Assembly (NCBI RefSeq): GCF_018885265.1
Contig: NZ_CP076538.1
Coordinates: 1,586,001-1,650,000, forward strand
Direction of reading: 5' to 3'
Origin: Amycolatopsis aidingensis
Lineage (GTDB): Bacteria > Actinomycetota > Actinomycetes > Mycobacteriales > Pseudonocardiaceae
Length of the DNA stretch: 64,000 nt
Within the stretch, counting starts at the first letter, position 1. The number at the start of each line of letters is the position of its first letter. Below the pieces are notes generated by a model. It made no database searches and had not been told where the DNA came from. It saw only the letters and a list, made by a program, of their open reading frames with translations. Shown here in pieces: positions 6,836 through 14,700 of this stretch. The position numbers and the translations under genes are program-made.

Positions 6836-7642
6836 ATGTTTCCGCTGACCTCCAGTCGATATAACGCTCGGTCCCACGCCGTTCTGGCCGTCGACATCGT
6901 CGGCTCCTCGCAGGCCACCGATGACCTGCTGGATCCGATGAAGTCCGAGATGGAACACGGCGTGGCCGAGGCGTTGAGCACCGTCGGACTGGCGTGGAGC
7001 GATGCCCGGCACTTCCGGGAGACCGGGGACGGCGTCATGCTGGCGTATCCCGAAGAGACGATCGGCCAGGTGGTCGAGGTGGTGTTCCATCTCGACCACC
7101 TGATGCGATCGCGTAACCGCTACGCACGGACGCCGATGCGGGCGCGGGTGGCGGTGCATTGTGGTCCGATGGCCGAGAACCACCGGTACCACCGGACATA
7201 CATCACGCTGACCCGGTTGCTGACCGCGGGCGCGTTCACCAACGCGGTCGCGCACTGGTGCCGGCTCGACCCGGTGGGGGAGAAGTTCGGCGCCGGCATG
7301 GTGCTGTCCCAGCAGGTGTGGCGCAATGTGGTCGAACCGTTCACCGTCGCGCTGGTACCGCCCGCGCGGTGTGCCCAGATCACCGCCACGGCCGCCGACT
7401 TCGTGGAGAACGCGTGGGTGCACTTTCCCGGACTGGATGCCGAAGCCGCACTGGCGGACATCGGCGTCCAGCGGCCCGCCGCGCGCCGCGCGCAGGTCGC
7501 CGGCGCCGAACTGGACGGCTTCGTAGCCGGACCCGACGCGGACCCCGGCGGGGATGTCGTTTCGCTCACCGGCTCGCCCTCGTCGGGGGTCAACGGCAGC
7601 CACGCGTTCCCGGTTCCTCGTCGATCGGACGAGGGGGCCTGA
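6836..7642 (+). CDS. divergent class III nucleotide cyclase-like protein
   Basis: A 268-aa soluble protein. Residues 14-200 follow the class III adenylyl/guanylyl cyclase order: LAVDIVGSSQ with the first metal Asp (D20), TGDGVMLAYP with the second (D65), MRARVAVHCGPM corresponding to the RxGIHxG strand, then GAFTNAVAHWCRLDP and GAGMVLSQQVWRNV in the place of the N-x3-R helix and the final strand. Both metal Asp residues are kept. The Asn of the catalytic helix is present, but the Arg seems replaced (AVAHW), so activity or product may differ. The last 60 residues are low-complexity. It lies 129 bp downstream of a Crp-like gene on the same strand. Product is unknown; cAMP, a pyrimidine cyclic nucleotide, or none are all possible. 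Confidence 0.72.
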   Translation: MFPLTSSRYNARSHAVLAVDIVGSSQATDDLLDPMKSEMEHGVAEALSTVGLAWSDARHFRETGDGVMLAYPEETIGQVVEVVFHLDHLMRSRNRYARTPMRARVAVHCGPMAENHRYHRTYITLTRLLTAGAFTNAVAHWCRLDPVGEKFGAGMVLSQQVWRNVVEPFTVALVPPARCAQITATAADFVENAWVHFPGLDAEAALADIGVQRPAARRAQVAGAELDGFVAGPDADPGGDVVSLTGSPSSGVNGSHAFPVPRRSDEGA

Positions 7643-7648
7643 GGGGGA

Positions 7649-7694
7649 GTGAGTGTTCCGGGCGGTACCACCATGGACCGTCCGGAACACTCAC
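7649..7694. terminator. bidirectional hairpin terminator
   Basis: An 18-bp stem (7649-7666 with 7677-7694) with one G-U pair and a 10-nt loop. It stands between the stop of the cyclase gene and the convergent Old Yellow Enzyme gene, whose stop codon is inside the right arm. There is no T-tract, as usual in high-GC actinomycetes. Confidence 0.75.
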
Positions 7695-8803
7695 GGTTGA
7701 GCGCGTTCCCATGCCGCCTGGGTGGCGAGCGTGACATCGGGTTTCAGCATGGTGCCTTCGAATTCCCGTGGTGCCTCGCCTGCGGCCAGCCTTCGCGGCC
7801 AGTCCGGGTTCGCCAGCGCACCCCGGCCGAGCGCGACCAGGTCCGCGTGCCCATCGGCCAGCACGGACCGGGAGGTGGCAGGCACCTGCATCCCGCCGTT
7901 GGCGATCACCGGCAGCCCGGTCACCGTGCGCGCGAGCCGGGTGATGGGGACGCCGTTGTCGAGCATCGCGGTTGCGGCCCAGTCCCGCCCCTCGCTGGCC
8001 AGATGCAGGTAGTCGGCGCCGGCTTCGGCGACGGCACGGAAGATCGTCTCGGCTTCGGCCGCACCACCCGGCCAGCGGTAGTCCAGATCGTTGACCTTGG
8101 TCTGGGAGAGCCGGATGCCGACCGGGAACTCCGCGCCAACGGCCGTGCGCACGGCCCCCAGCACCTCGGCCGCGAACCGGACCCGTGCGGCGGCGTCCCC
8201 GCCGTAGCGGTCGGTGCGCAGGTTGGTGTAGGTGGTGAGGAACTGGTCGATCAGGTACCCGTTCGCCCCGTGTATCTCCACCCCGTCGAAGCCCGCCGCC
8301 CGTGCGCGTTCCGCCGCACCCGCGAATCCCGCCACGGCCTCGGCGAGGTCGGCCGCCGTTGCCGCTTCGGGCAGGGCGAACGGTCCCGCTCCGCCGTACG
8401 CGGGCATCTTGGCTCCCTTCGGCGCGACCGCCGAGGGCCCGATGGTGGTCGTGGTGTGGTTGTTGTGCTGGGACAGCGCGCCCGCGTGCATCAACTGCAG
8501 CACGATCGCCGCTCCCGCCTCGTGCACGGCATCGGTCACCTGCCGCCAGCCCGCGAGCTGTGCCGTGGTGACGATCGCGGGCTGAGCAGGGTATGCCTGG
8601 CTGTACCGCCCGTCCGGGTAGGTTCCCTCGCTGATCACCAGCCCGAACCCGCCATCGGCGAACCGGCGGTAGTAGGCCGCCATCTCGGCGGTGGGAACCC
8701 CGTCACCGCGGGTACTGACCCTGGACATCGGGGCGACGACGGCGCGATTGGACAGCTCCATTCCGCCGATCCGCACCGGTTCCAGCGCGGGATGCATCGA
8801 CAT
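7691..8803 (-). CDS. NADH:flavin oxidoreductase, Old Yellow Enzyme family
   Basis: A 370-aa FMN-dependent TIM-barrel ene-reductase. Family motifs in order: NRAVVAPMSR near the N-terminus (FMN binding), LQLMHAGAL with the substrate-site His region (HAGALSQ), DGVEIHGANGYLIDQF, TNLRTDRYGG, PVGIRLS, and VIANGGMQ and VALGRGALANPDWPRR for the FMN phosphate site. I chose the ATG at 8803, which has AAGGAG 7 nt upstream, over an upstream in-frame codon at 8824. These enzymes reduce activated C=C bonds or nitro groups with NAD(P)H. It is monocistronic; several inverted repeats upstream (8902-8960) suggest dedicated control. Confidence 0.93.
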   Translation of the reverse strand: MSMHPALEPVRIGGMELSNRAVVAPMSRVSTRGDGVPTAEMAAYYRRFADGGFGLVISEGTYPDGRYSQAYPAQPAIVTTAQLAGWRQVTDAVHEAGAAIVLQLMHAGALSQHNNHTTTTIGPSAVAPKGAKMPAYGGAGPFALPEAATAADLAEAVAGFAGAAERARAAGFDGVEIHGANGYLIDQFLTTYTNLRTDRYGGDAAARVRFAAEVLGAVRTAVGAEFPVGIRLSQTKVNDLDYRWPGGAAEAETIFRAVAEAGADYLHLASEGRDWAATAMLDNGVPITRLARTVTGLPVIANGGMQVPATSRSVLADGHADLVALGRGALANPDWPRRLAAGEAPREFEGTMLKPDVTLATQAAWERAQP

Positions 8804-8901
8804 TCGTGACTCCTTGATACGCAACGGACGCTATGCCGTGAACAGCCGGAATACCCGAACGGGCTTGGTCTTCGTAGCTTCCGCCGTTCCGTTGTTGCGC
8901 A

Positions 8902-8960
8902 CAAGTACGGTCTTGAATGTGCCGTGGTATCACTCCGGATACCACGTGCCTTGTTCAAGG
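8902..8960. promoter_or_regulatory. cluster of inverted repeats upstream of the Old Yellow Enzyme gene
   Basis: Three inverted repeats in 59 bp: CAAG-TACGGT-CTTG (8902-8915), CGTGGTATC-ACTCCG-GATACCACG (8923-8946, perfect 9-bp arms) and CCTTG-TT-CAAGG (8949-8960). They lie about 100-155 bp before the ene-reductase ATG and next to the stop of the metallo-hydrolase gene. The 9-bp one could also act as a terminator. The CAAG/CTTG halves hint at an HxlR-like or TetR-like operator; no such regulator is adjacent. Confidence 0.45.
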
Positions 8961-8968
8961 TCGGGTTG

Positions 8969-9757
8969 TCAGCCGAGTTCGAGCCATTCTCCCGGCGGGA
9001 GGATCCGGCTGGTGACGCCCAGTTCGCCCGCACGCAGCCGGAAGGACTCCTCGGGATCGTCCACTTCGGTGTAATAGGGCGGCCGGTGCAGGGCCTGGTA
9101 ATGAATCGGGACGGCCAGGCGCGCGCCGAGGATCCGGGCCGCGACCGCGGCCTGGTGCGGATCCATCGCGGCGGCCAGCGGGCTCGGCGGCTGCAGATGC
9201 GGGAAGTCGACCACGGCGCCGTTGATCGGCAGGAACACCGCGTCGAACGGCCCGTAGCGGTTCGCGATCAGCCACCACATGCCGTGGAACATCGTGTCGC
9301 CGCCGTGGAAGATGCGCCTGCCTCCCGCCTCGACCACCCAGTTGACCTGCGGGTCGCCGAGGCCGTCCACCGCGGGGACCGCGGTGACCTGGAACGGGCC
9401 GGACCGGTGCCGCTGCCAGTCGCCGACCACCCGTGGGGTGAGCGGCTGCTCGGGGAAACCGGACTCGGCACGCGCGGTCCACACCACCTCCTCGGCGCTG
9501 CCCCGCGCGGGCGGCGGGCGCAGGATGCTCGCCCCTGCCCGCGTGGCCGCGGCGATCGCGGCCGGGTCCGCGTGGTCGGCATGCAGGTGGGTCACCAGCG
9601 CCAGGCGCGCGTTGCCCGGCCGGGAGACCGGGGGGAACTGCCCCGCGAGGTCTCGTACCGAGAGCAGCGGGCTGGTGTCCTGGACCAGGTCGATCACCGC
9701 GGTCTCACCCCGGGTCTCGAGCTCGAGTCCGGACCAGCCAAGTCTCCGGATCCACAT
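8969..9757 (-). CDS. metallo-beta-lactamase-fold hydrolase, UlaG-like
   Basis: A 262-aa MBL-fold protein. The metal motif THLHADHAD (H-x-H-x-D-H) is near residue 58, the distal GGDT motif (HGGDTMFH) near 145, and the last ligand His in AVPIHYQAL near 220. The order fits the UlaG/ZPD-like branch that hydrolyses phosphoesters or lactones. I chose the ATG at 9757, giving the natural N-terminus MWIRRLGWSGLELET; the frame stays open far upstream into the divergent TetR gene, and that part is not coding. Divergent from a TetR gene with operator repeats between, so it is probably inducible. Confidence 0.88.
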   Translation of the reverse strand: MWIRRLGWSGLELETRGETAVIDLVQDTSPLLSVRDLAGQFPPVSRPGNARLALVTHLHADHADPAAIAAATRAGASILRPPPARGSAEEVVWTARAESGFPEQPLTPRVVGDWQRHRSGPFQVTAVPAVDGLGDPQVNWVVEAGGRRIFHGGDTMFHGMWWLIANRYGPFDAVFLPINGAVVDFPHLQPPSPLAAAMDPHQAAVAARILGARLAVPIHYQALHRPPYYTEVDDPEESFRLRAGELGVTSRILPPGEWLELG

Positions 9758-9795
9758 CACTCGCCGCCTTCCGTCGTGTTCCGTCCCGATGAATA

Positions 9796-9844
9796 TAGCG
9801 TCCGATCGTTCGGACGCCAAATGCGAACAACCGGACGCTAAACT
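9796..9844. promoter_or_regulatory. three GCGTCCG half-sites between the MBL and TetR genes
   Basis: GCGTCCGA-TCGT-TCGGACGC (9798-9817) is a perfect 8-bp-arm inverted repeat. A third half-site CGGACGCTA (9832-9840) is the exact complement of TAGCGTCCG at 9796-9804. TAAACT (9839-9844) is a -10 ending 7 nt before the TetR ATG at 9851, so a leaderless mRNA is predicted. The TetR protein probably binds here and represses both genes. Confidence 0.65.
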
Positions 9845-9850
9845 GGGGGC

Positions 9851-10453
9851 ATGTCGCCACGCCGATCGGCCGTCGAAGCCAAGCTGACCTACACGACCAT
9901 CGTGACCAGGGCTACCGAGATCGCGTCCGAGGAAGGGCTGGAGGGGGTCACCATCGGGCGGCTCGCCGCCGACCTGCGGATGAGCAAATCCGGCGTGCTC
10001 GGTCACTTCGGTGCCAAGGAGTCGTTGCAGCTGGCCGCGCTGCGGCACGCCTTGCGCATGTTCGAGCGGCAGGTGGTCGATCGGGCCGGGCATGAGCGAG
10101 CAGGCCTGCCCCGGTTGCTGGCGCTGTGCGAGGCATGGATCGAGTTTCTGGCCACAGTGGACCTTCCTGGCGGCTGCGTACTCACCGCCGCATCCACCGA
10201 GTTCGACGGTAGGCCGGGTCCGGTGCGCGATGCCGTGGCCGAGGCTTGGGCAGGCTGGCGGCAGACCCTCGGCGCCGAGGTCACCCGTGCGGTGGCGGAC
10301 GGCGACCTGCCAGGGTCCGAGGTCGAGCAGGTGGTCTTCGAACTGGTCGCGATCGGACCCGCGGTGAACCAGGCCCTGCAACTACACGGCGACCGGGCTG
10401 CCGTGCGGCACGCCCGCCGTGCGGTGCGGCGGGTGCTCGGCTTGACGGAGTGA
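9851..10453 (+). CDS. TetR/AcrR family regulator
   Basis: A 200-aa TetR protein: HTH at residues 15-60 (IVTRATEIASEEG, TIGRLAADLRMSKSGVLGHF) and a TetR_C_33-like C-terminal domain (ALCEAWIEFLATVDLPGGCVL, WRQTLGAEVTRAV), a type often linked to control of hydrolases and oxidoreductases. ATG start, probably on a leaderless transcript. Divergent from the MBL-fold hydrolase with shared GCGTCCG repeats; that gene is the likely target. Confidence 0.92.
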   Translation: MSPRRSAVEAKLTYTTIVTRATEIASEEGLEGVTIGRLAADLRMSKSGVLGHFGAKESLQLAALRHALRMFERQVVDRAGHERAGLPRLLALCEAWIEFLATVDLPGGCVLTAASTEFDGRPGPVRDAVAEAWAGWRQTLGAEVTRAVADGDLPGSEVEQVVFELVAIGPAVNQALQLHGDRAAVRHARRAVRRVLGLTE

Positions 10454-10478
10454 CCAGCGCCGGCTGATGCGGCGCCGA

Positions 10479-10495
10479 TTTGCCATATCGGCAAA
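10479..10495. promoter_or_regulatory. palindrome upstream of the flavoprotein gene
   Basis: TTTGCC-ATATC-GGCAAA, perfect 6-bp arms, followed 5 nt later by a further half-site TTTGCCG (10500-10506). It lies about 55 bp before the flavoprotein GTG at 10550. The repeated TTTGCC element looks like an operator for an unidentified regulator. Confidence 0.45.
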
Positions 10496-10549
10496 AAACT
10501 TTGCCGTGTGGTTCGGCCGCGGCGCATGGTGGCCGCGGAGGTGGTCGTG

Positions 10550-11563
10550 GTGACCGATGAGTTGCGAAACAGCTATGACGTGGTGGTCGTCGGTGGCGGT
10601 GCCGCGGGGTTGAACGGGGCACTGATGCTGGCGAGGTCGCGCCGGTCGGTGGTGGTCATCGACGCTGGCGCGCCGCGTAACGCCCCGGCCGCGGGCGTGC
10701 ACGGGCTGCTGGCCCAGGACGGGCGGGCGCCCGCGGAACTGCTGGAGCAGGGGCGAGCCGAGGTCCGTCAGTACGGCGGCTCGGTGGTGTCCGGCGAGGT
10801 GGCCACCGTGGCAGGCCAGGACGCCGGGTTCGTCGTGACATTGGCCGACGGGCGGCTGGTCCGCGCGCGCCGGTTGCTGGTGACCACCGGGCTGGTGGAC
10901 GAGCTGCCGGAGGTACCGGGGCTGCGGCAACGGTGGGGCCGGGATGTGCTGCACTGCCCGTACTGCCATGGCTGGGAGGTGCGGGACCGCGCCATCGGCG
11001 TGCTGGCGGGCGGCCCGATGTCGGTGCACCAGGCACTGCTGTTCCGGCAGCTGAGCGCCGATGTCATCTTCTTCCCGCACACCCGGCCGGAGCCGACGGC
11101 GGAGGAAGCCGAACAGCTGGCGGCGCGGGGTATCGCCGTGGTGCCAGGGGAGGTGGCCTCGTTGGAGACCGCGGGGGACCGGATCACCGGCCTGCGGCTG
11201 GGCGACGGTTCACTGGTCGAGCGCGAGGTGGTGACAGTCGCGCCACGGATGGTGGCACGGGCCGGATTCCTGACCGACCTCGGGCTGTGCCCTGCGGAGC
11301 ACCCGATGGGTGAGTACATCCCCACCGACCGGACCGGGCGCACCGAGGTGCCCGGGGTGTGGGCGGCCGGAAACGTGACCGAGCTGTCCGCCCAGGTCGG
11401 CGCCGCCGCGGCGGCGGGCGCGCTGGCCGGCGCCCAGATCAACCTCGACCTGGTCACCGAGGACACCCGGCTGGCGGTCGTCGCCTTCCGGGACCCGTTC
11501 TCGCCGGAGCGCGAGGCGCGGGTGGCCGAGCTGGTAATGGGCGACCGCAGGCACGGGCTGTGA
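10550..11563 (+). CDS. thioredoxin reductase-like FAD/NAD(P) oxidoreductase
   Basis: A 337-aa flavoprotein. The FAD motif VVVGGGAAGLNGALML is at residues ~10-25, the redox-active CPYC motif (HCPYCHGWEV) at about 140, and the final FAD motif VPGVWAAGNVTE at about 280. The CxxC-HGW signature places it with GliT/TrxR-like disulfide oxidoreductases rather than NADPH-specific thioredoxin reductase; the central NAD(P) glycine motif is weak (GVLAGGPMSVHQALL). I chose GTG at 10550, with GGAGG 8 nt upstream. Likely role: oxidation or reduction of a dithiol substrate. It is monocistronic and converges on cydDC, with non-coding element 11596-11754 between. Confidence 0.88.
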   Translation: MTDELRNSYDVVVVGGGAAGLNGALMLARSRRSVVVIDAGAPRNAPAAGVHGLLAQDGRAPAELLEQGRAEVRQYGGSVVSGEVATVAGQDAGFVVTLADGRLVRARRLLVTTGLVDELPEVPGLRQRWGRDVLHCPYCHGWEVRDRAIGVLAGGPMSVHQALLFRQLSADVIFFPHTRPEPTAEEAEQLAARGIAVVPGEVASLETAGDRITGLRLGDGSLVEREVVTVAPRMVARAGFLTDLGLCPAEHPMGEYIPTDRTGRTEVPGVWAAGNVTELSAQVGAAAAAGALAGAQINLDLVTEDTRLAVVAFRDPFSPEREARVAELVMGDRRHGL

Positions 11564-11595
11564 GCGGCCGCGCGCTCATCCCGCTGCGCCCGTAG

Positions 11596-11609
11596 GTGAC
11601 TTTCGGCCC
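11596..11609 (+). promoter_or_regulatory. DosR-like box heading non-coding element 1
   Basis: GTGACTTTCGGCCC, identical to the box at 19422-19435 and matching 11 of 14 positions of the DosR core GGGACTWWAGTCCC. The identity with the second copy extends to 18 bp. Its centre (11602.5) lies 42.5 bp before the predicted start at 11645. It stands in the gap between two convergent genes, so there is no coding target. Confidence 0.6.
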
Positions 11610-11644
11610 TTTCTGGCTCGCCGGTTCCGGATGAGAGTGGAACC

Positions 11645-11754
11645 AGGCGTCACGTGGCTTCGCAGCCGAACGCGGCCAGTAGCAGGGGACCGGTCGCGAA
11701 CTCGGGCTGCATACGGGTCGCGGGGCGGCTGGACGGGCCAGCCAGCCGCCCCGC
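11645..11754 (+). ncRNA. candidate hypoxia-induced small RNA, copy 1
   Basis: Predicted from the box at 11596, a -10-like GAGAGT (11633-11638) and a terminal hairpin at 11720-11754. The region aligns with 19471-19582: shared blocks GAGAGTGGA, GGCTTCGCA, AGCAGGGG and the same 13-bp hairpin arms occur in the same order with similar spacing. CTTTC (11608-11612) and GAGAG can pair with one G-U, where copy 2 has all Watson-Crick pairs. Reading frames across it are not conserved between the copies. Ends are inferred, not measured. Confidence 0.5.
11720..11754. terminator. GC-rich hairpin ending element 1
   Basis: Perfect 13-bp stem: GCGGGGCGGCTGG (11720-11732), 9-nt loop, CCAGCCGCCCCGC (11742-11754). 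The same arms end element 2 at 19548-19582. No T-tract follows. It may also terminate the flavoprotein gene and the convergent cydDC gene. Confidence 0.65.
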
Positions 11755-11783
11755 AGGCCAGCTCGGCGCCGGACGGCCTGCCC

Positions 11784-14700
11784 CTATGGCAAGCGGACCA
11801 GGCGGGACGCTGTCTCGTCGAACGGCTGGACCGTGACGGCGGGGAGTCCGGGGAAGTCGTCTGGCCGATGGGTCACGATCAGCGCCGGACGGGTGGCGGC
11901 CAGCGCCGTGAGATCGGCCGCCAGTTCCGCGGCGTTGGCCCCGTCCAGGTGCGCGGTGGGTTCGTCCAGCAGAAGCACCGGCCGGTCGGCGAGCAGGGTT
12001 CGGGCGAGGCCGATGCGCTGCCGCTCGCCGCAGGAAAGGGGCGTGCCATGTGCGCCGAGCGCGGTGTCCAGGCCGTCCGGCAAGCCGTCAAGCCAGTCAC
12101 CGAGCCGGGCCCTGCGCAGGGACGTCACCAGTTCCGCTTCGGTCGCACCCGGCCTTGCGAGCAGCAGGTTGGCCCGCAGGGTGCTGTCGAAAAGGTGGGT
12201 TTCGGGCCCGCACCAGCCGATCCGGGCACGTGCGTCGGTACCCCGGCAGATGCGGGTGTCGGTCCCGTCCAGCAGCACACGGCCCGCTGACGGGTCGAGG
12301 TAGCACAGCAACGCGGCGAGCGCGGTGCTCTTTCCGGCGCCGGATGGCCCGGTGAGCAGGAGGCTGTGCCCTGCCGCCACCTGAAGGTCGAGGTCTCGTA
12401 CGGTGTCGAAGCGGGAGTCCGGCCAGCGAACCGAGAGCCGTTCGGTCTCGAGACTGCCTGCCGGTGGGGGAAGCTCGCCTGGCGCGGCGGGATCCGGACT
12501 CGGCGAGGGCAGCCGGTCCAGCTCGGCCAGCCGCCCCGCGCTGTGCCTGGCGCCCACCAGCCGTTGCGCCGCCTCGGGTAGGCCGGCGACCAGTTCGGCG
12601 GTGGCCAACGGGGTCAGCGCCAGCACGGCGAGTTCCGGGCCGGTAATCGTGCCGGAGCCGAGCGCGATGATGCCCAGCACGAGGGAACCGATCATCATCG
12701 TGCCGATGGCCAGCGTGGCGAATCCGGCGCAAAGGCCACGGGCCGCGGCTGACCGGCGCAACGCCGCGGTCAGCGCGGTGTCCGCCCGGACCAGCTCGGC
12801 CTGCCGCCGGCCGGCCGCGCCGAACGCGATCAGGTCGGGTGCGGCGGTCAGCAGCTCCACCGTTCCCGCGAGGACATCAGCTCGCAGCCCGGTGCTGCGC
12901 CGTTCGGCCCTGCGGGACAACAGCACGGACATCGCCGGCGCCACCAGGCCCGCGGCGAGCAGTCCGAGCAGGACGGCGAGGCCAGCCGACGGCAGCAGGA
13001 TGCCGATTCCGGCCGCGGTGCCGATGCCGACGACACCGGCAGCGGAAGCGGGCACCATCCCGCGTACCAGCACGTCCTGCTGTGCATCCACATCGGACAC
13101 AAGCCGGTTGAGCAGGTCGCCCCGGCGCAGCCTGCCAGCGGCTGCGGGGCCGACCCGCACCAGCGCCGCCCATACCTTGACCCGCAGCTCGGTCAGTGCG
13201 CGCAGGGCCACGTCGTGCGCGAGCAGCCGCTCGAGATACCGCAGCACCCCCTTGGCAAGGCCGAAGGTACGGACCGCGACGATGGCAACCATCAGCGAGA
13301 GCACTGGCGGTTGCAGGGCGGCCGAGGCGATCAACCAGGCCGAGGTCGCGGTCAGCGCGACCCCGCTGGCCAGCGCGGCGGCACCGGCAAGGCAGGCCAT
13401 TCCGAGCCGCAGCCGGTACGGCCGGATCGCGATGCGCAGCCAGCGCCGGGCGTGCCCGGAACTCACCGCGGGCCGCTGCACGGGTTCGCCGGGTGCGGGC
13501 TCGGCCGGTCCCGGTGCGGGCGTGGCCGCGGGCGGTGCGGGGGCGGTGGCGCCGCGCTCGGGAGCCGCGCCGGGTAGCCGCACGGTCCGGTCACAGCGGT
13601 CCAGCACCTCCCCCCGGTGACTCACCACGACCGCCGTGCGCCCGCGCAGCAGCATGGGCAGCTGCTCGAGGATCGCCCGCTCGGTGGCGGAGTCCACGCC
13701 CTCGGTCGGTTCGTCGAGCAGCAGTAGTGGACGGTCCAGCAGCAGCGCCCTCGCCAGCGCCACCCTCCGCTGTTGCCCGGTGGACAATCCGGCACCCAGC
13801 TCGCCGACCGGGGTGTCCAGTGGCACGTCCAGCGCCGCCTGCCGGGCCGCGGCGGCCACCTCGGCATCGCTTGCCGCGGCGAAACCGAGCCGGATGTTGT
13901 CCGCGACGGTGCCCGTGAGCAGCTGTGGTTGCTGGGGTACCCACGCGATCCGGCGTTGCCAGGCCGCGCGTTCCAGCTCGGCGAGGTCGACGCCGTCGAC
14001 GAAGACCCGCCCCGCGTCCGGCTGGTACCAGCCCAGCAGCAGGTCGAGCAGGGTCGACTTGCCCGACCCGCTCGGCCCGGTGACACCGAGGATCTCGCCG
14101 GGCTCGATCCGAAGGGTGAGGCCGTCCAGCACCGGCCCCGAACGCCCCCGCACCGTCACCGCGGACAGCCTCAGCGCCACCCTGGCGGGGTCGGGTGCAG
14201 GCGACCGGCCGCCGGGGCACGGGCCGGTGTCCTCCAGCAGTGTGAAGATCTCCTCCGCGGCGGCGACACCCTCGGCGCTGTCGTGGAAACGAGCACCGAC
14301 CGCCCGTAGCGGCAGGTAGATCTCCGGCGCCAGGATCAGCACCACGAGCGCGGTATGCAGGTCCAGCTCCCCGACCACGAGCCGGAGCCCGACGGAGACC
14401 GCGATCAGCGCCACGGACAGGGTGGCCAGCAACTCCAGTACCAGCGCGGAAAGGAAGGCCACGCGCAGCGTGCGCATCGTCCGGGCCCGGTACCGTTCGG
14501 TGATCTCGCGCAGCGTGCGCAGCTGGTCGCGGGCCCTGCCGAAGGCGGTCAACACCGCCAGCCCGGACACCAGATCGAGGAAATGGTTGCCAAGCACCGC
14601 CATCTGCCGCCACTGCCGGCGCGTGTCCCGCCTGGTGTAGAGCCCGATCAGGATCATGAAGATCGGGATGAGCGGGACGGTGAGCCCGGCGATGGCCGCG

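Noticed and set aside
6836..7642. Crp/cyclase pair as a Pycsar anti-phage system
   Set aside because: No effector gene (membrane, TIR or nuclease) is linked; a transcription regulator is the only neighbour.
11654..11836. Short open frames across the two non-coding elements
   Set aside because: The reading is not conserved between the two copies: changes are mostly non-synonymous, the 19.4-kb frame starts before the box, and neither frame has a ribosome site.
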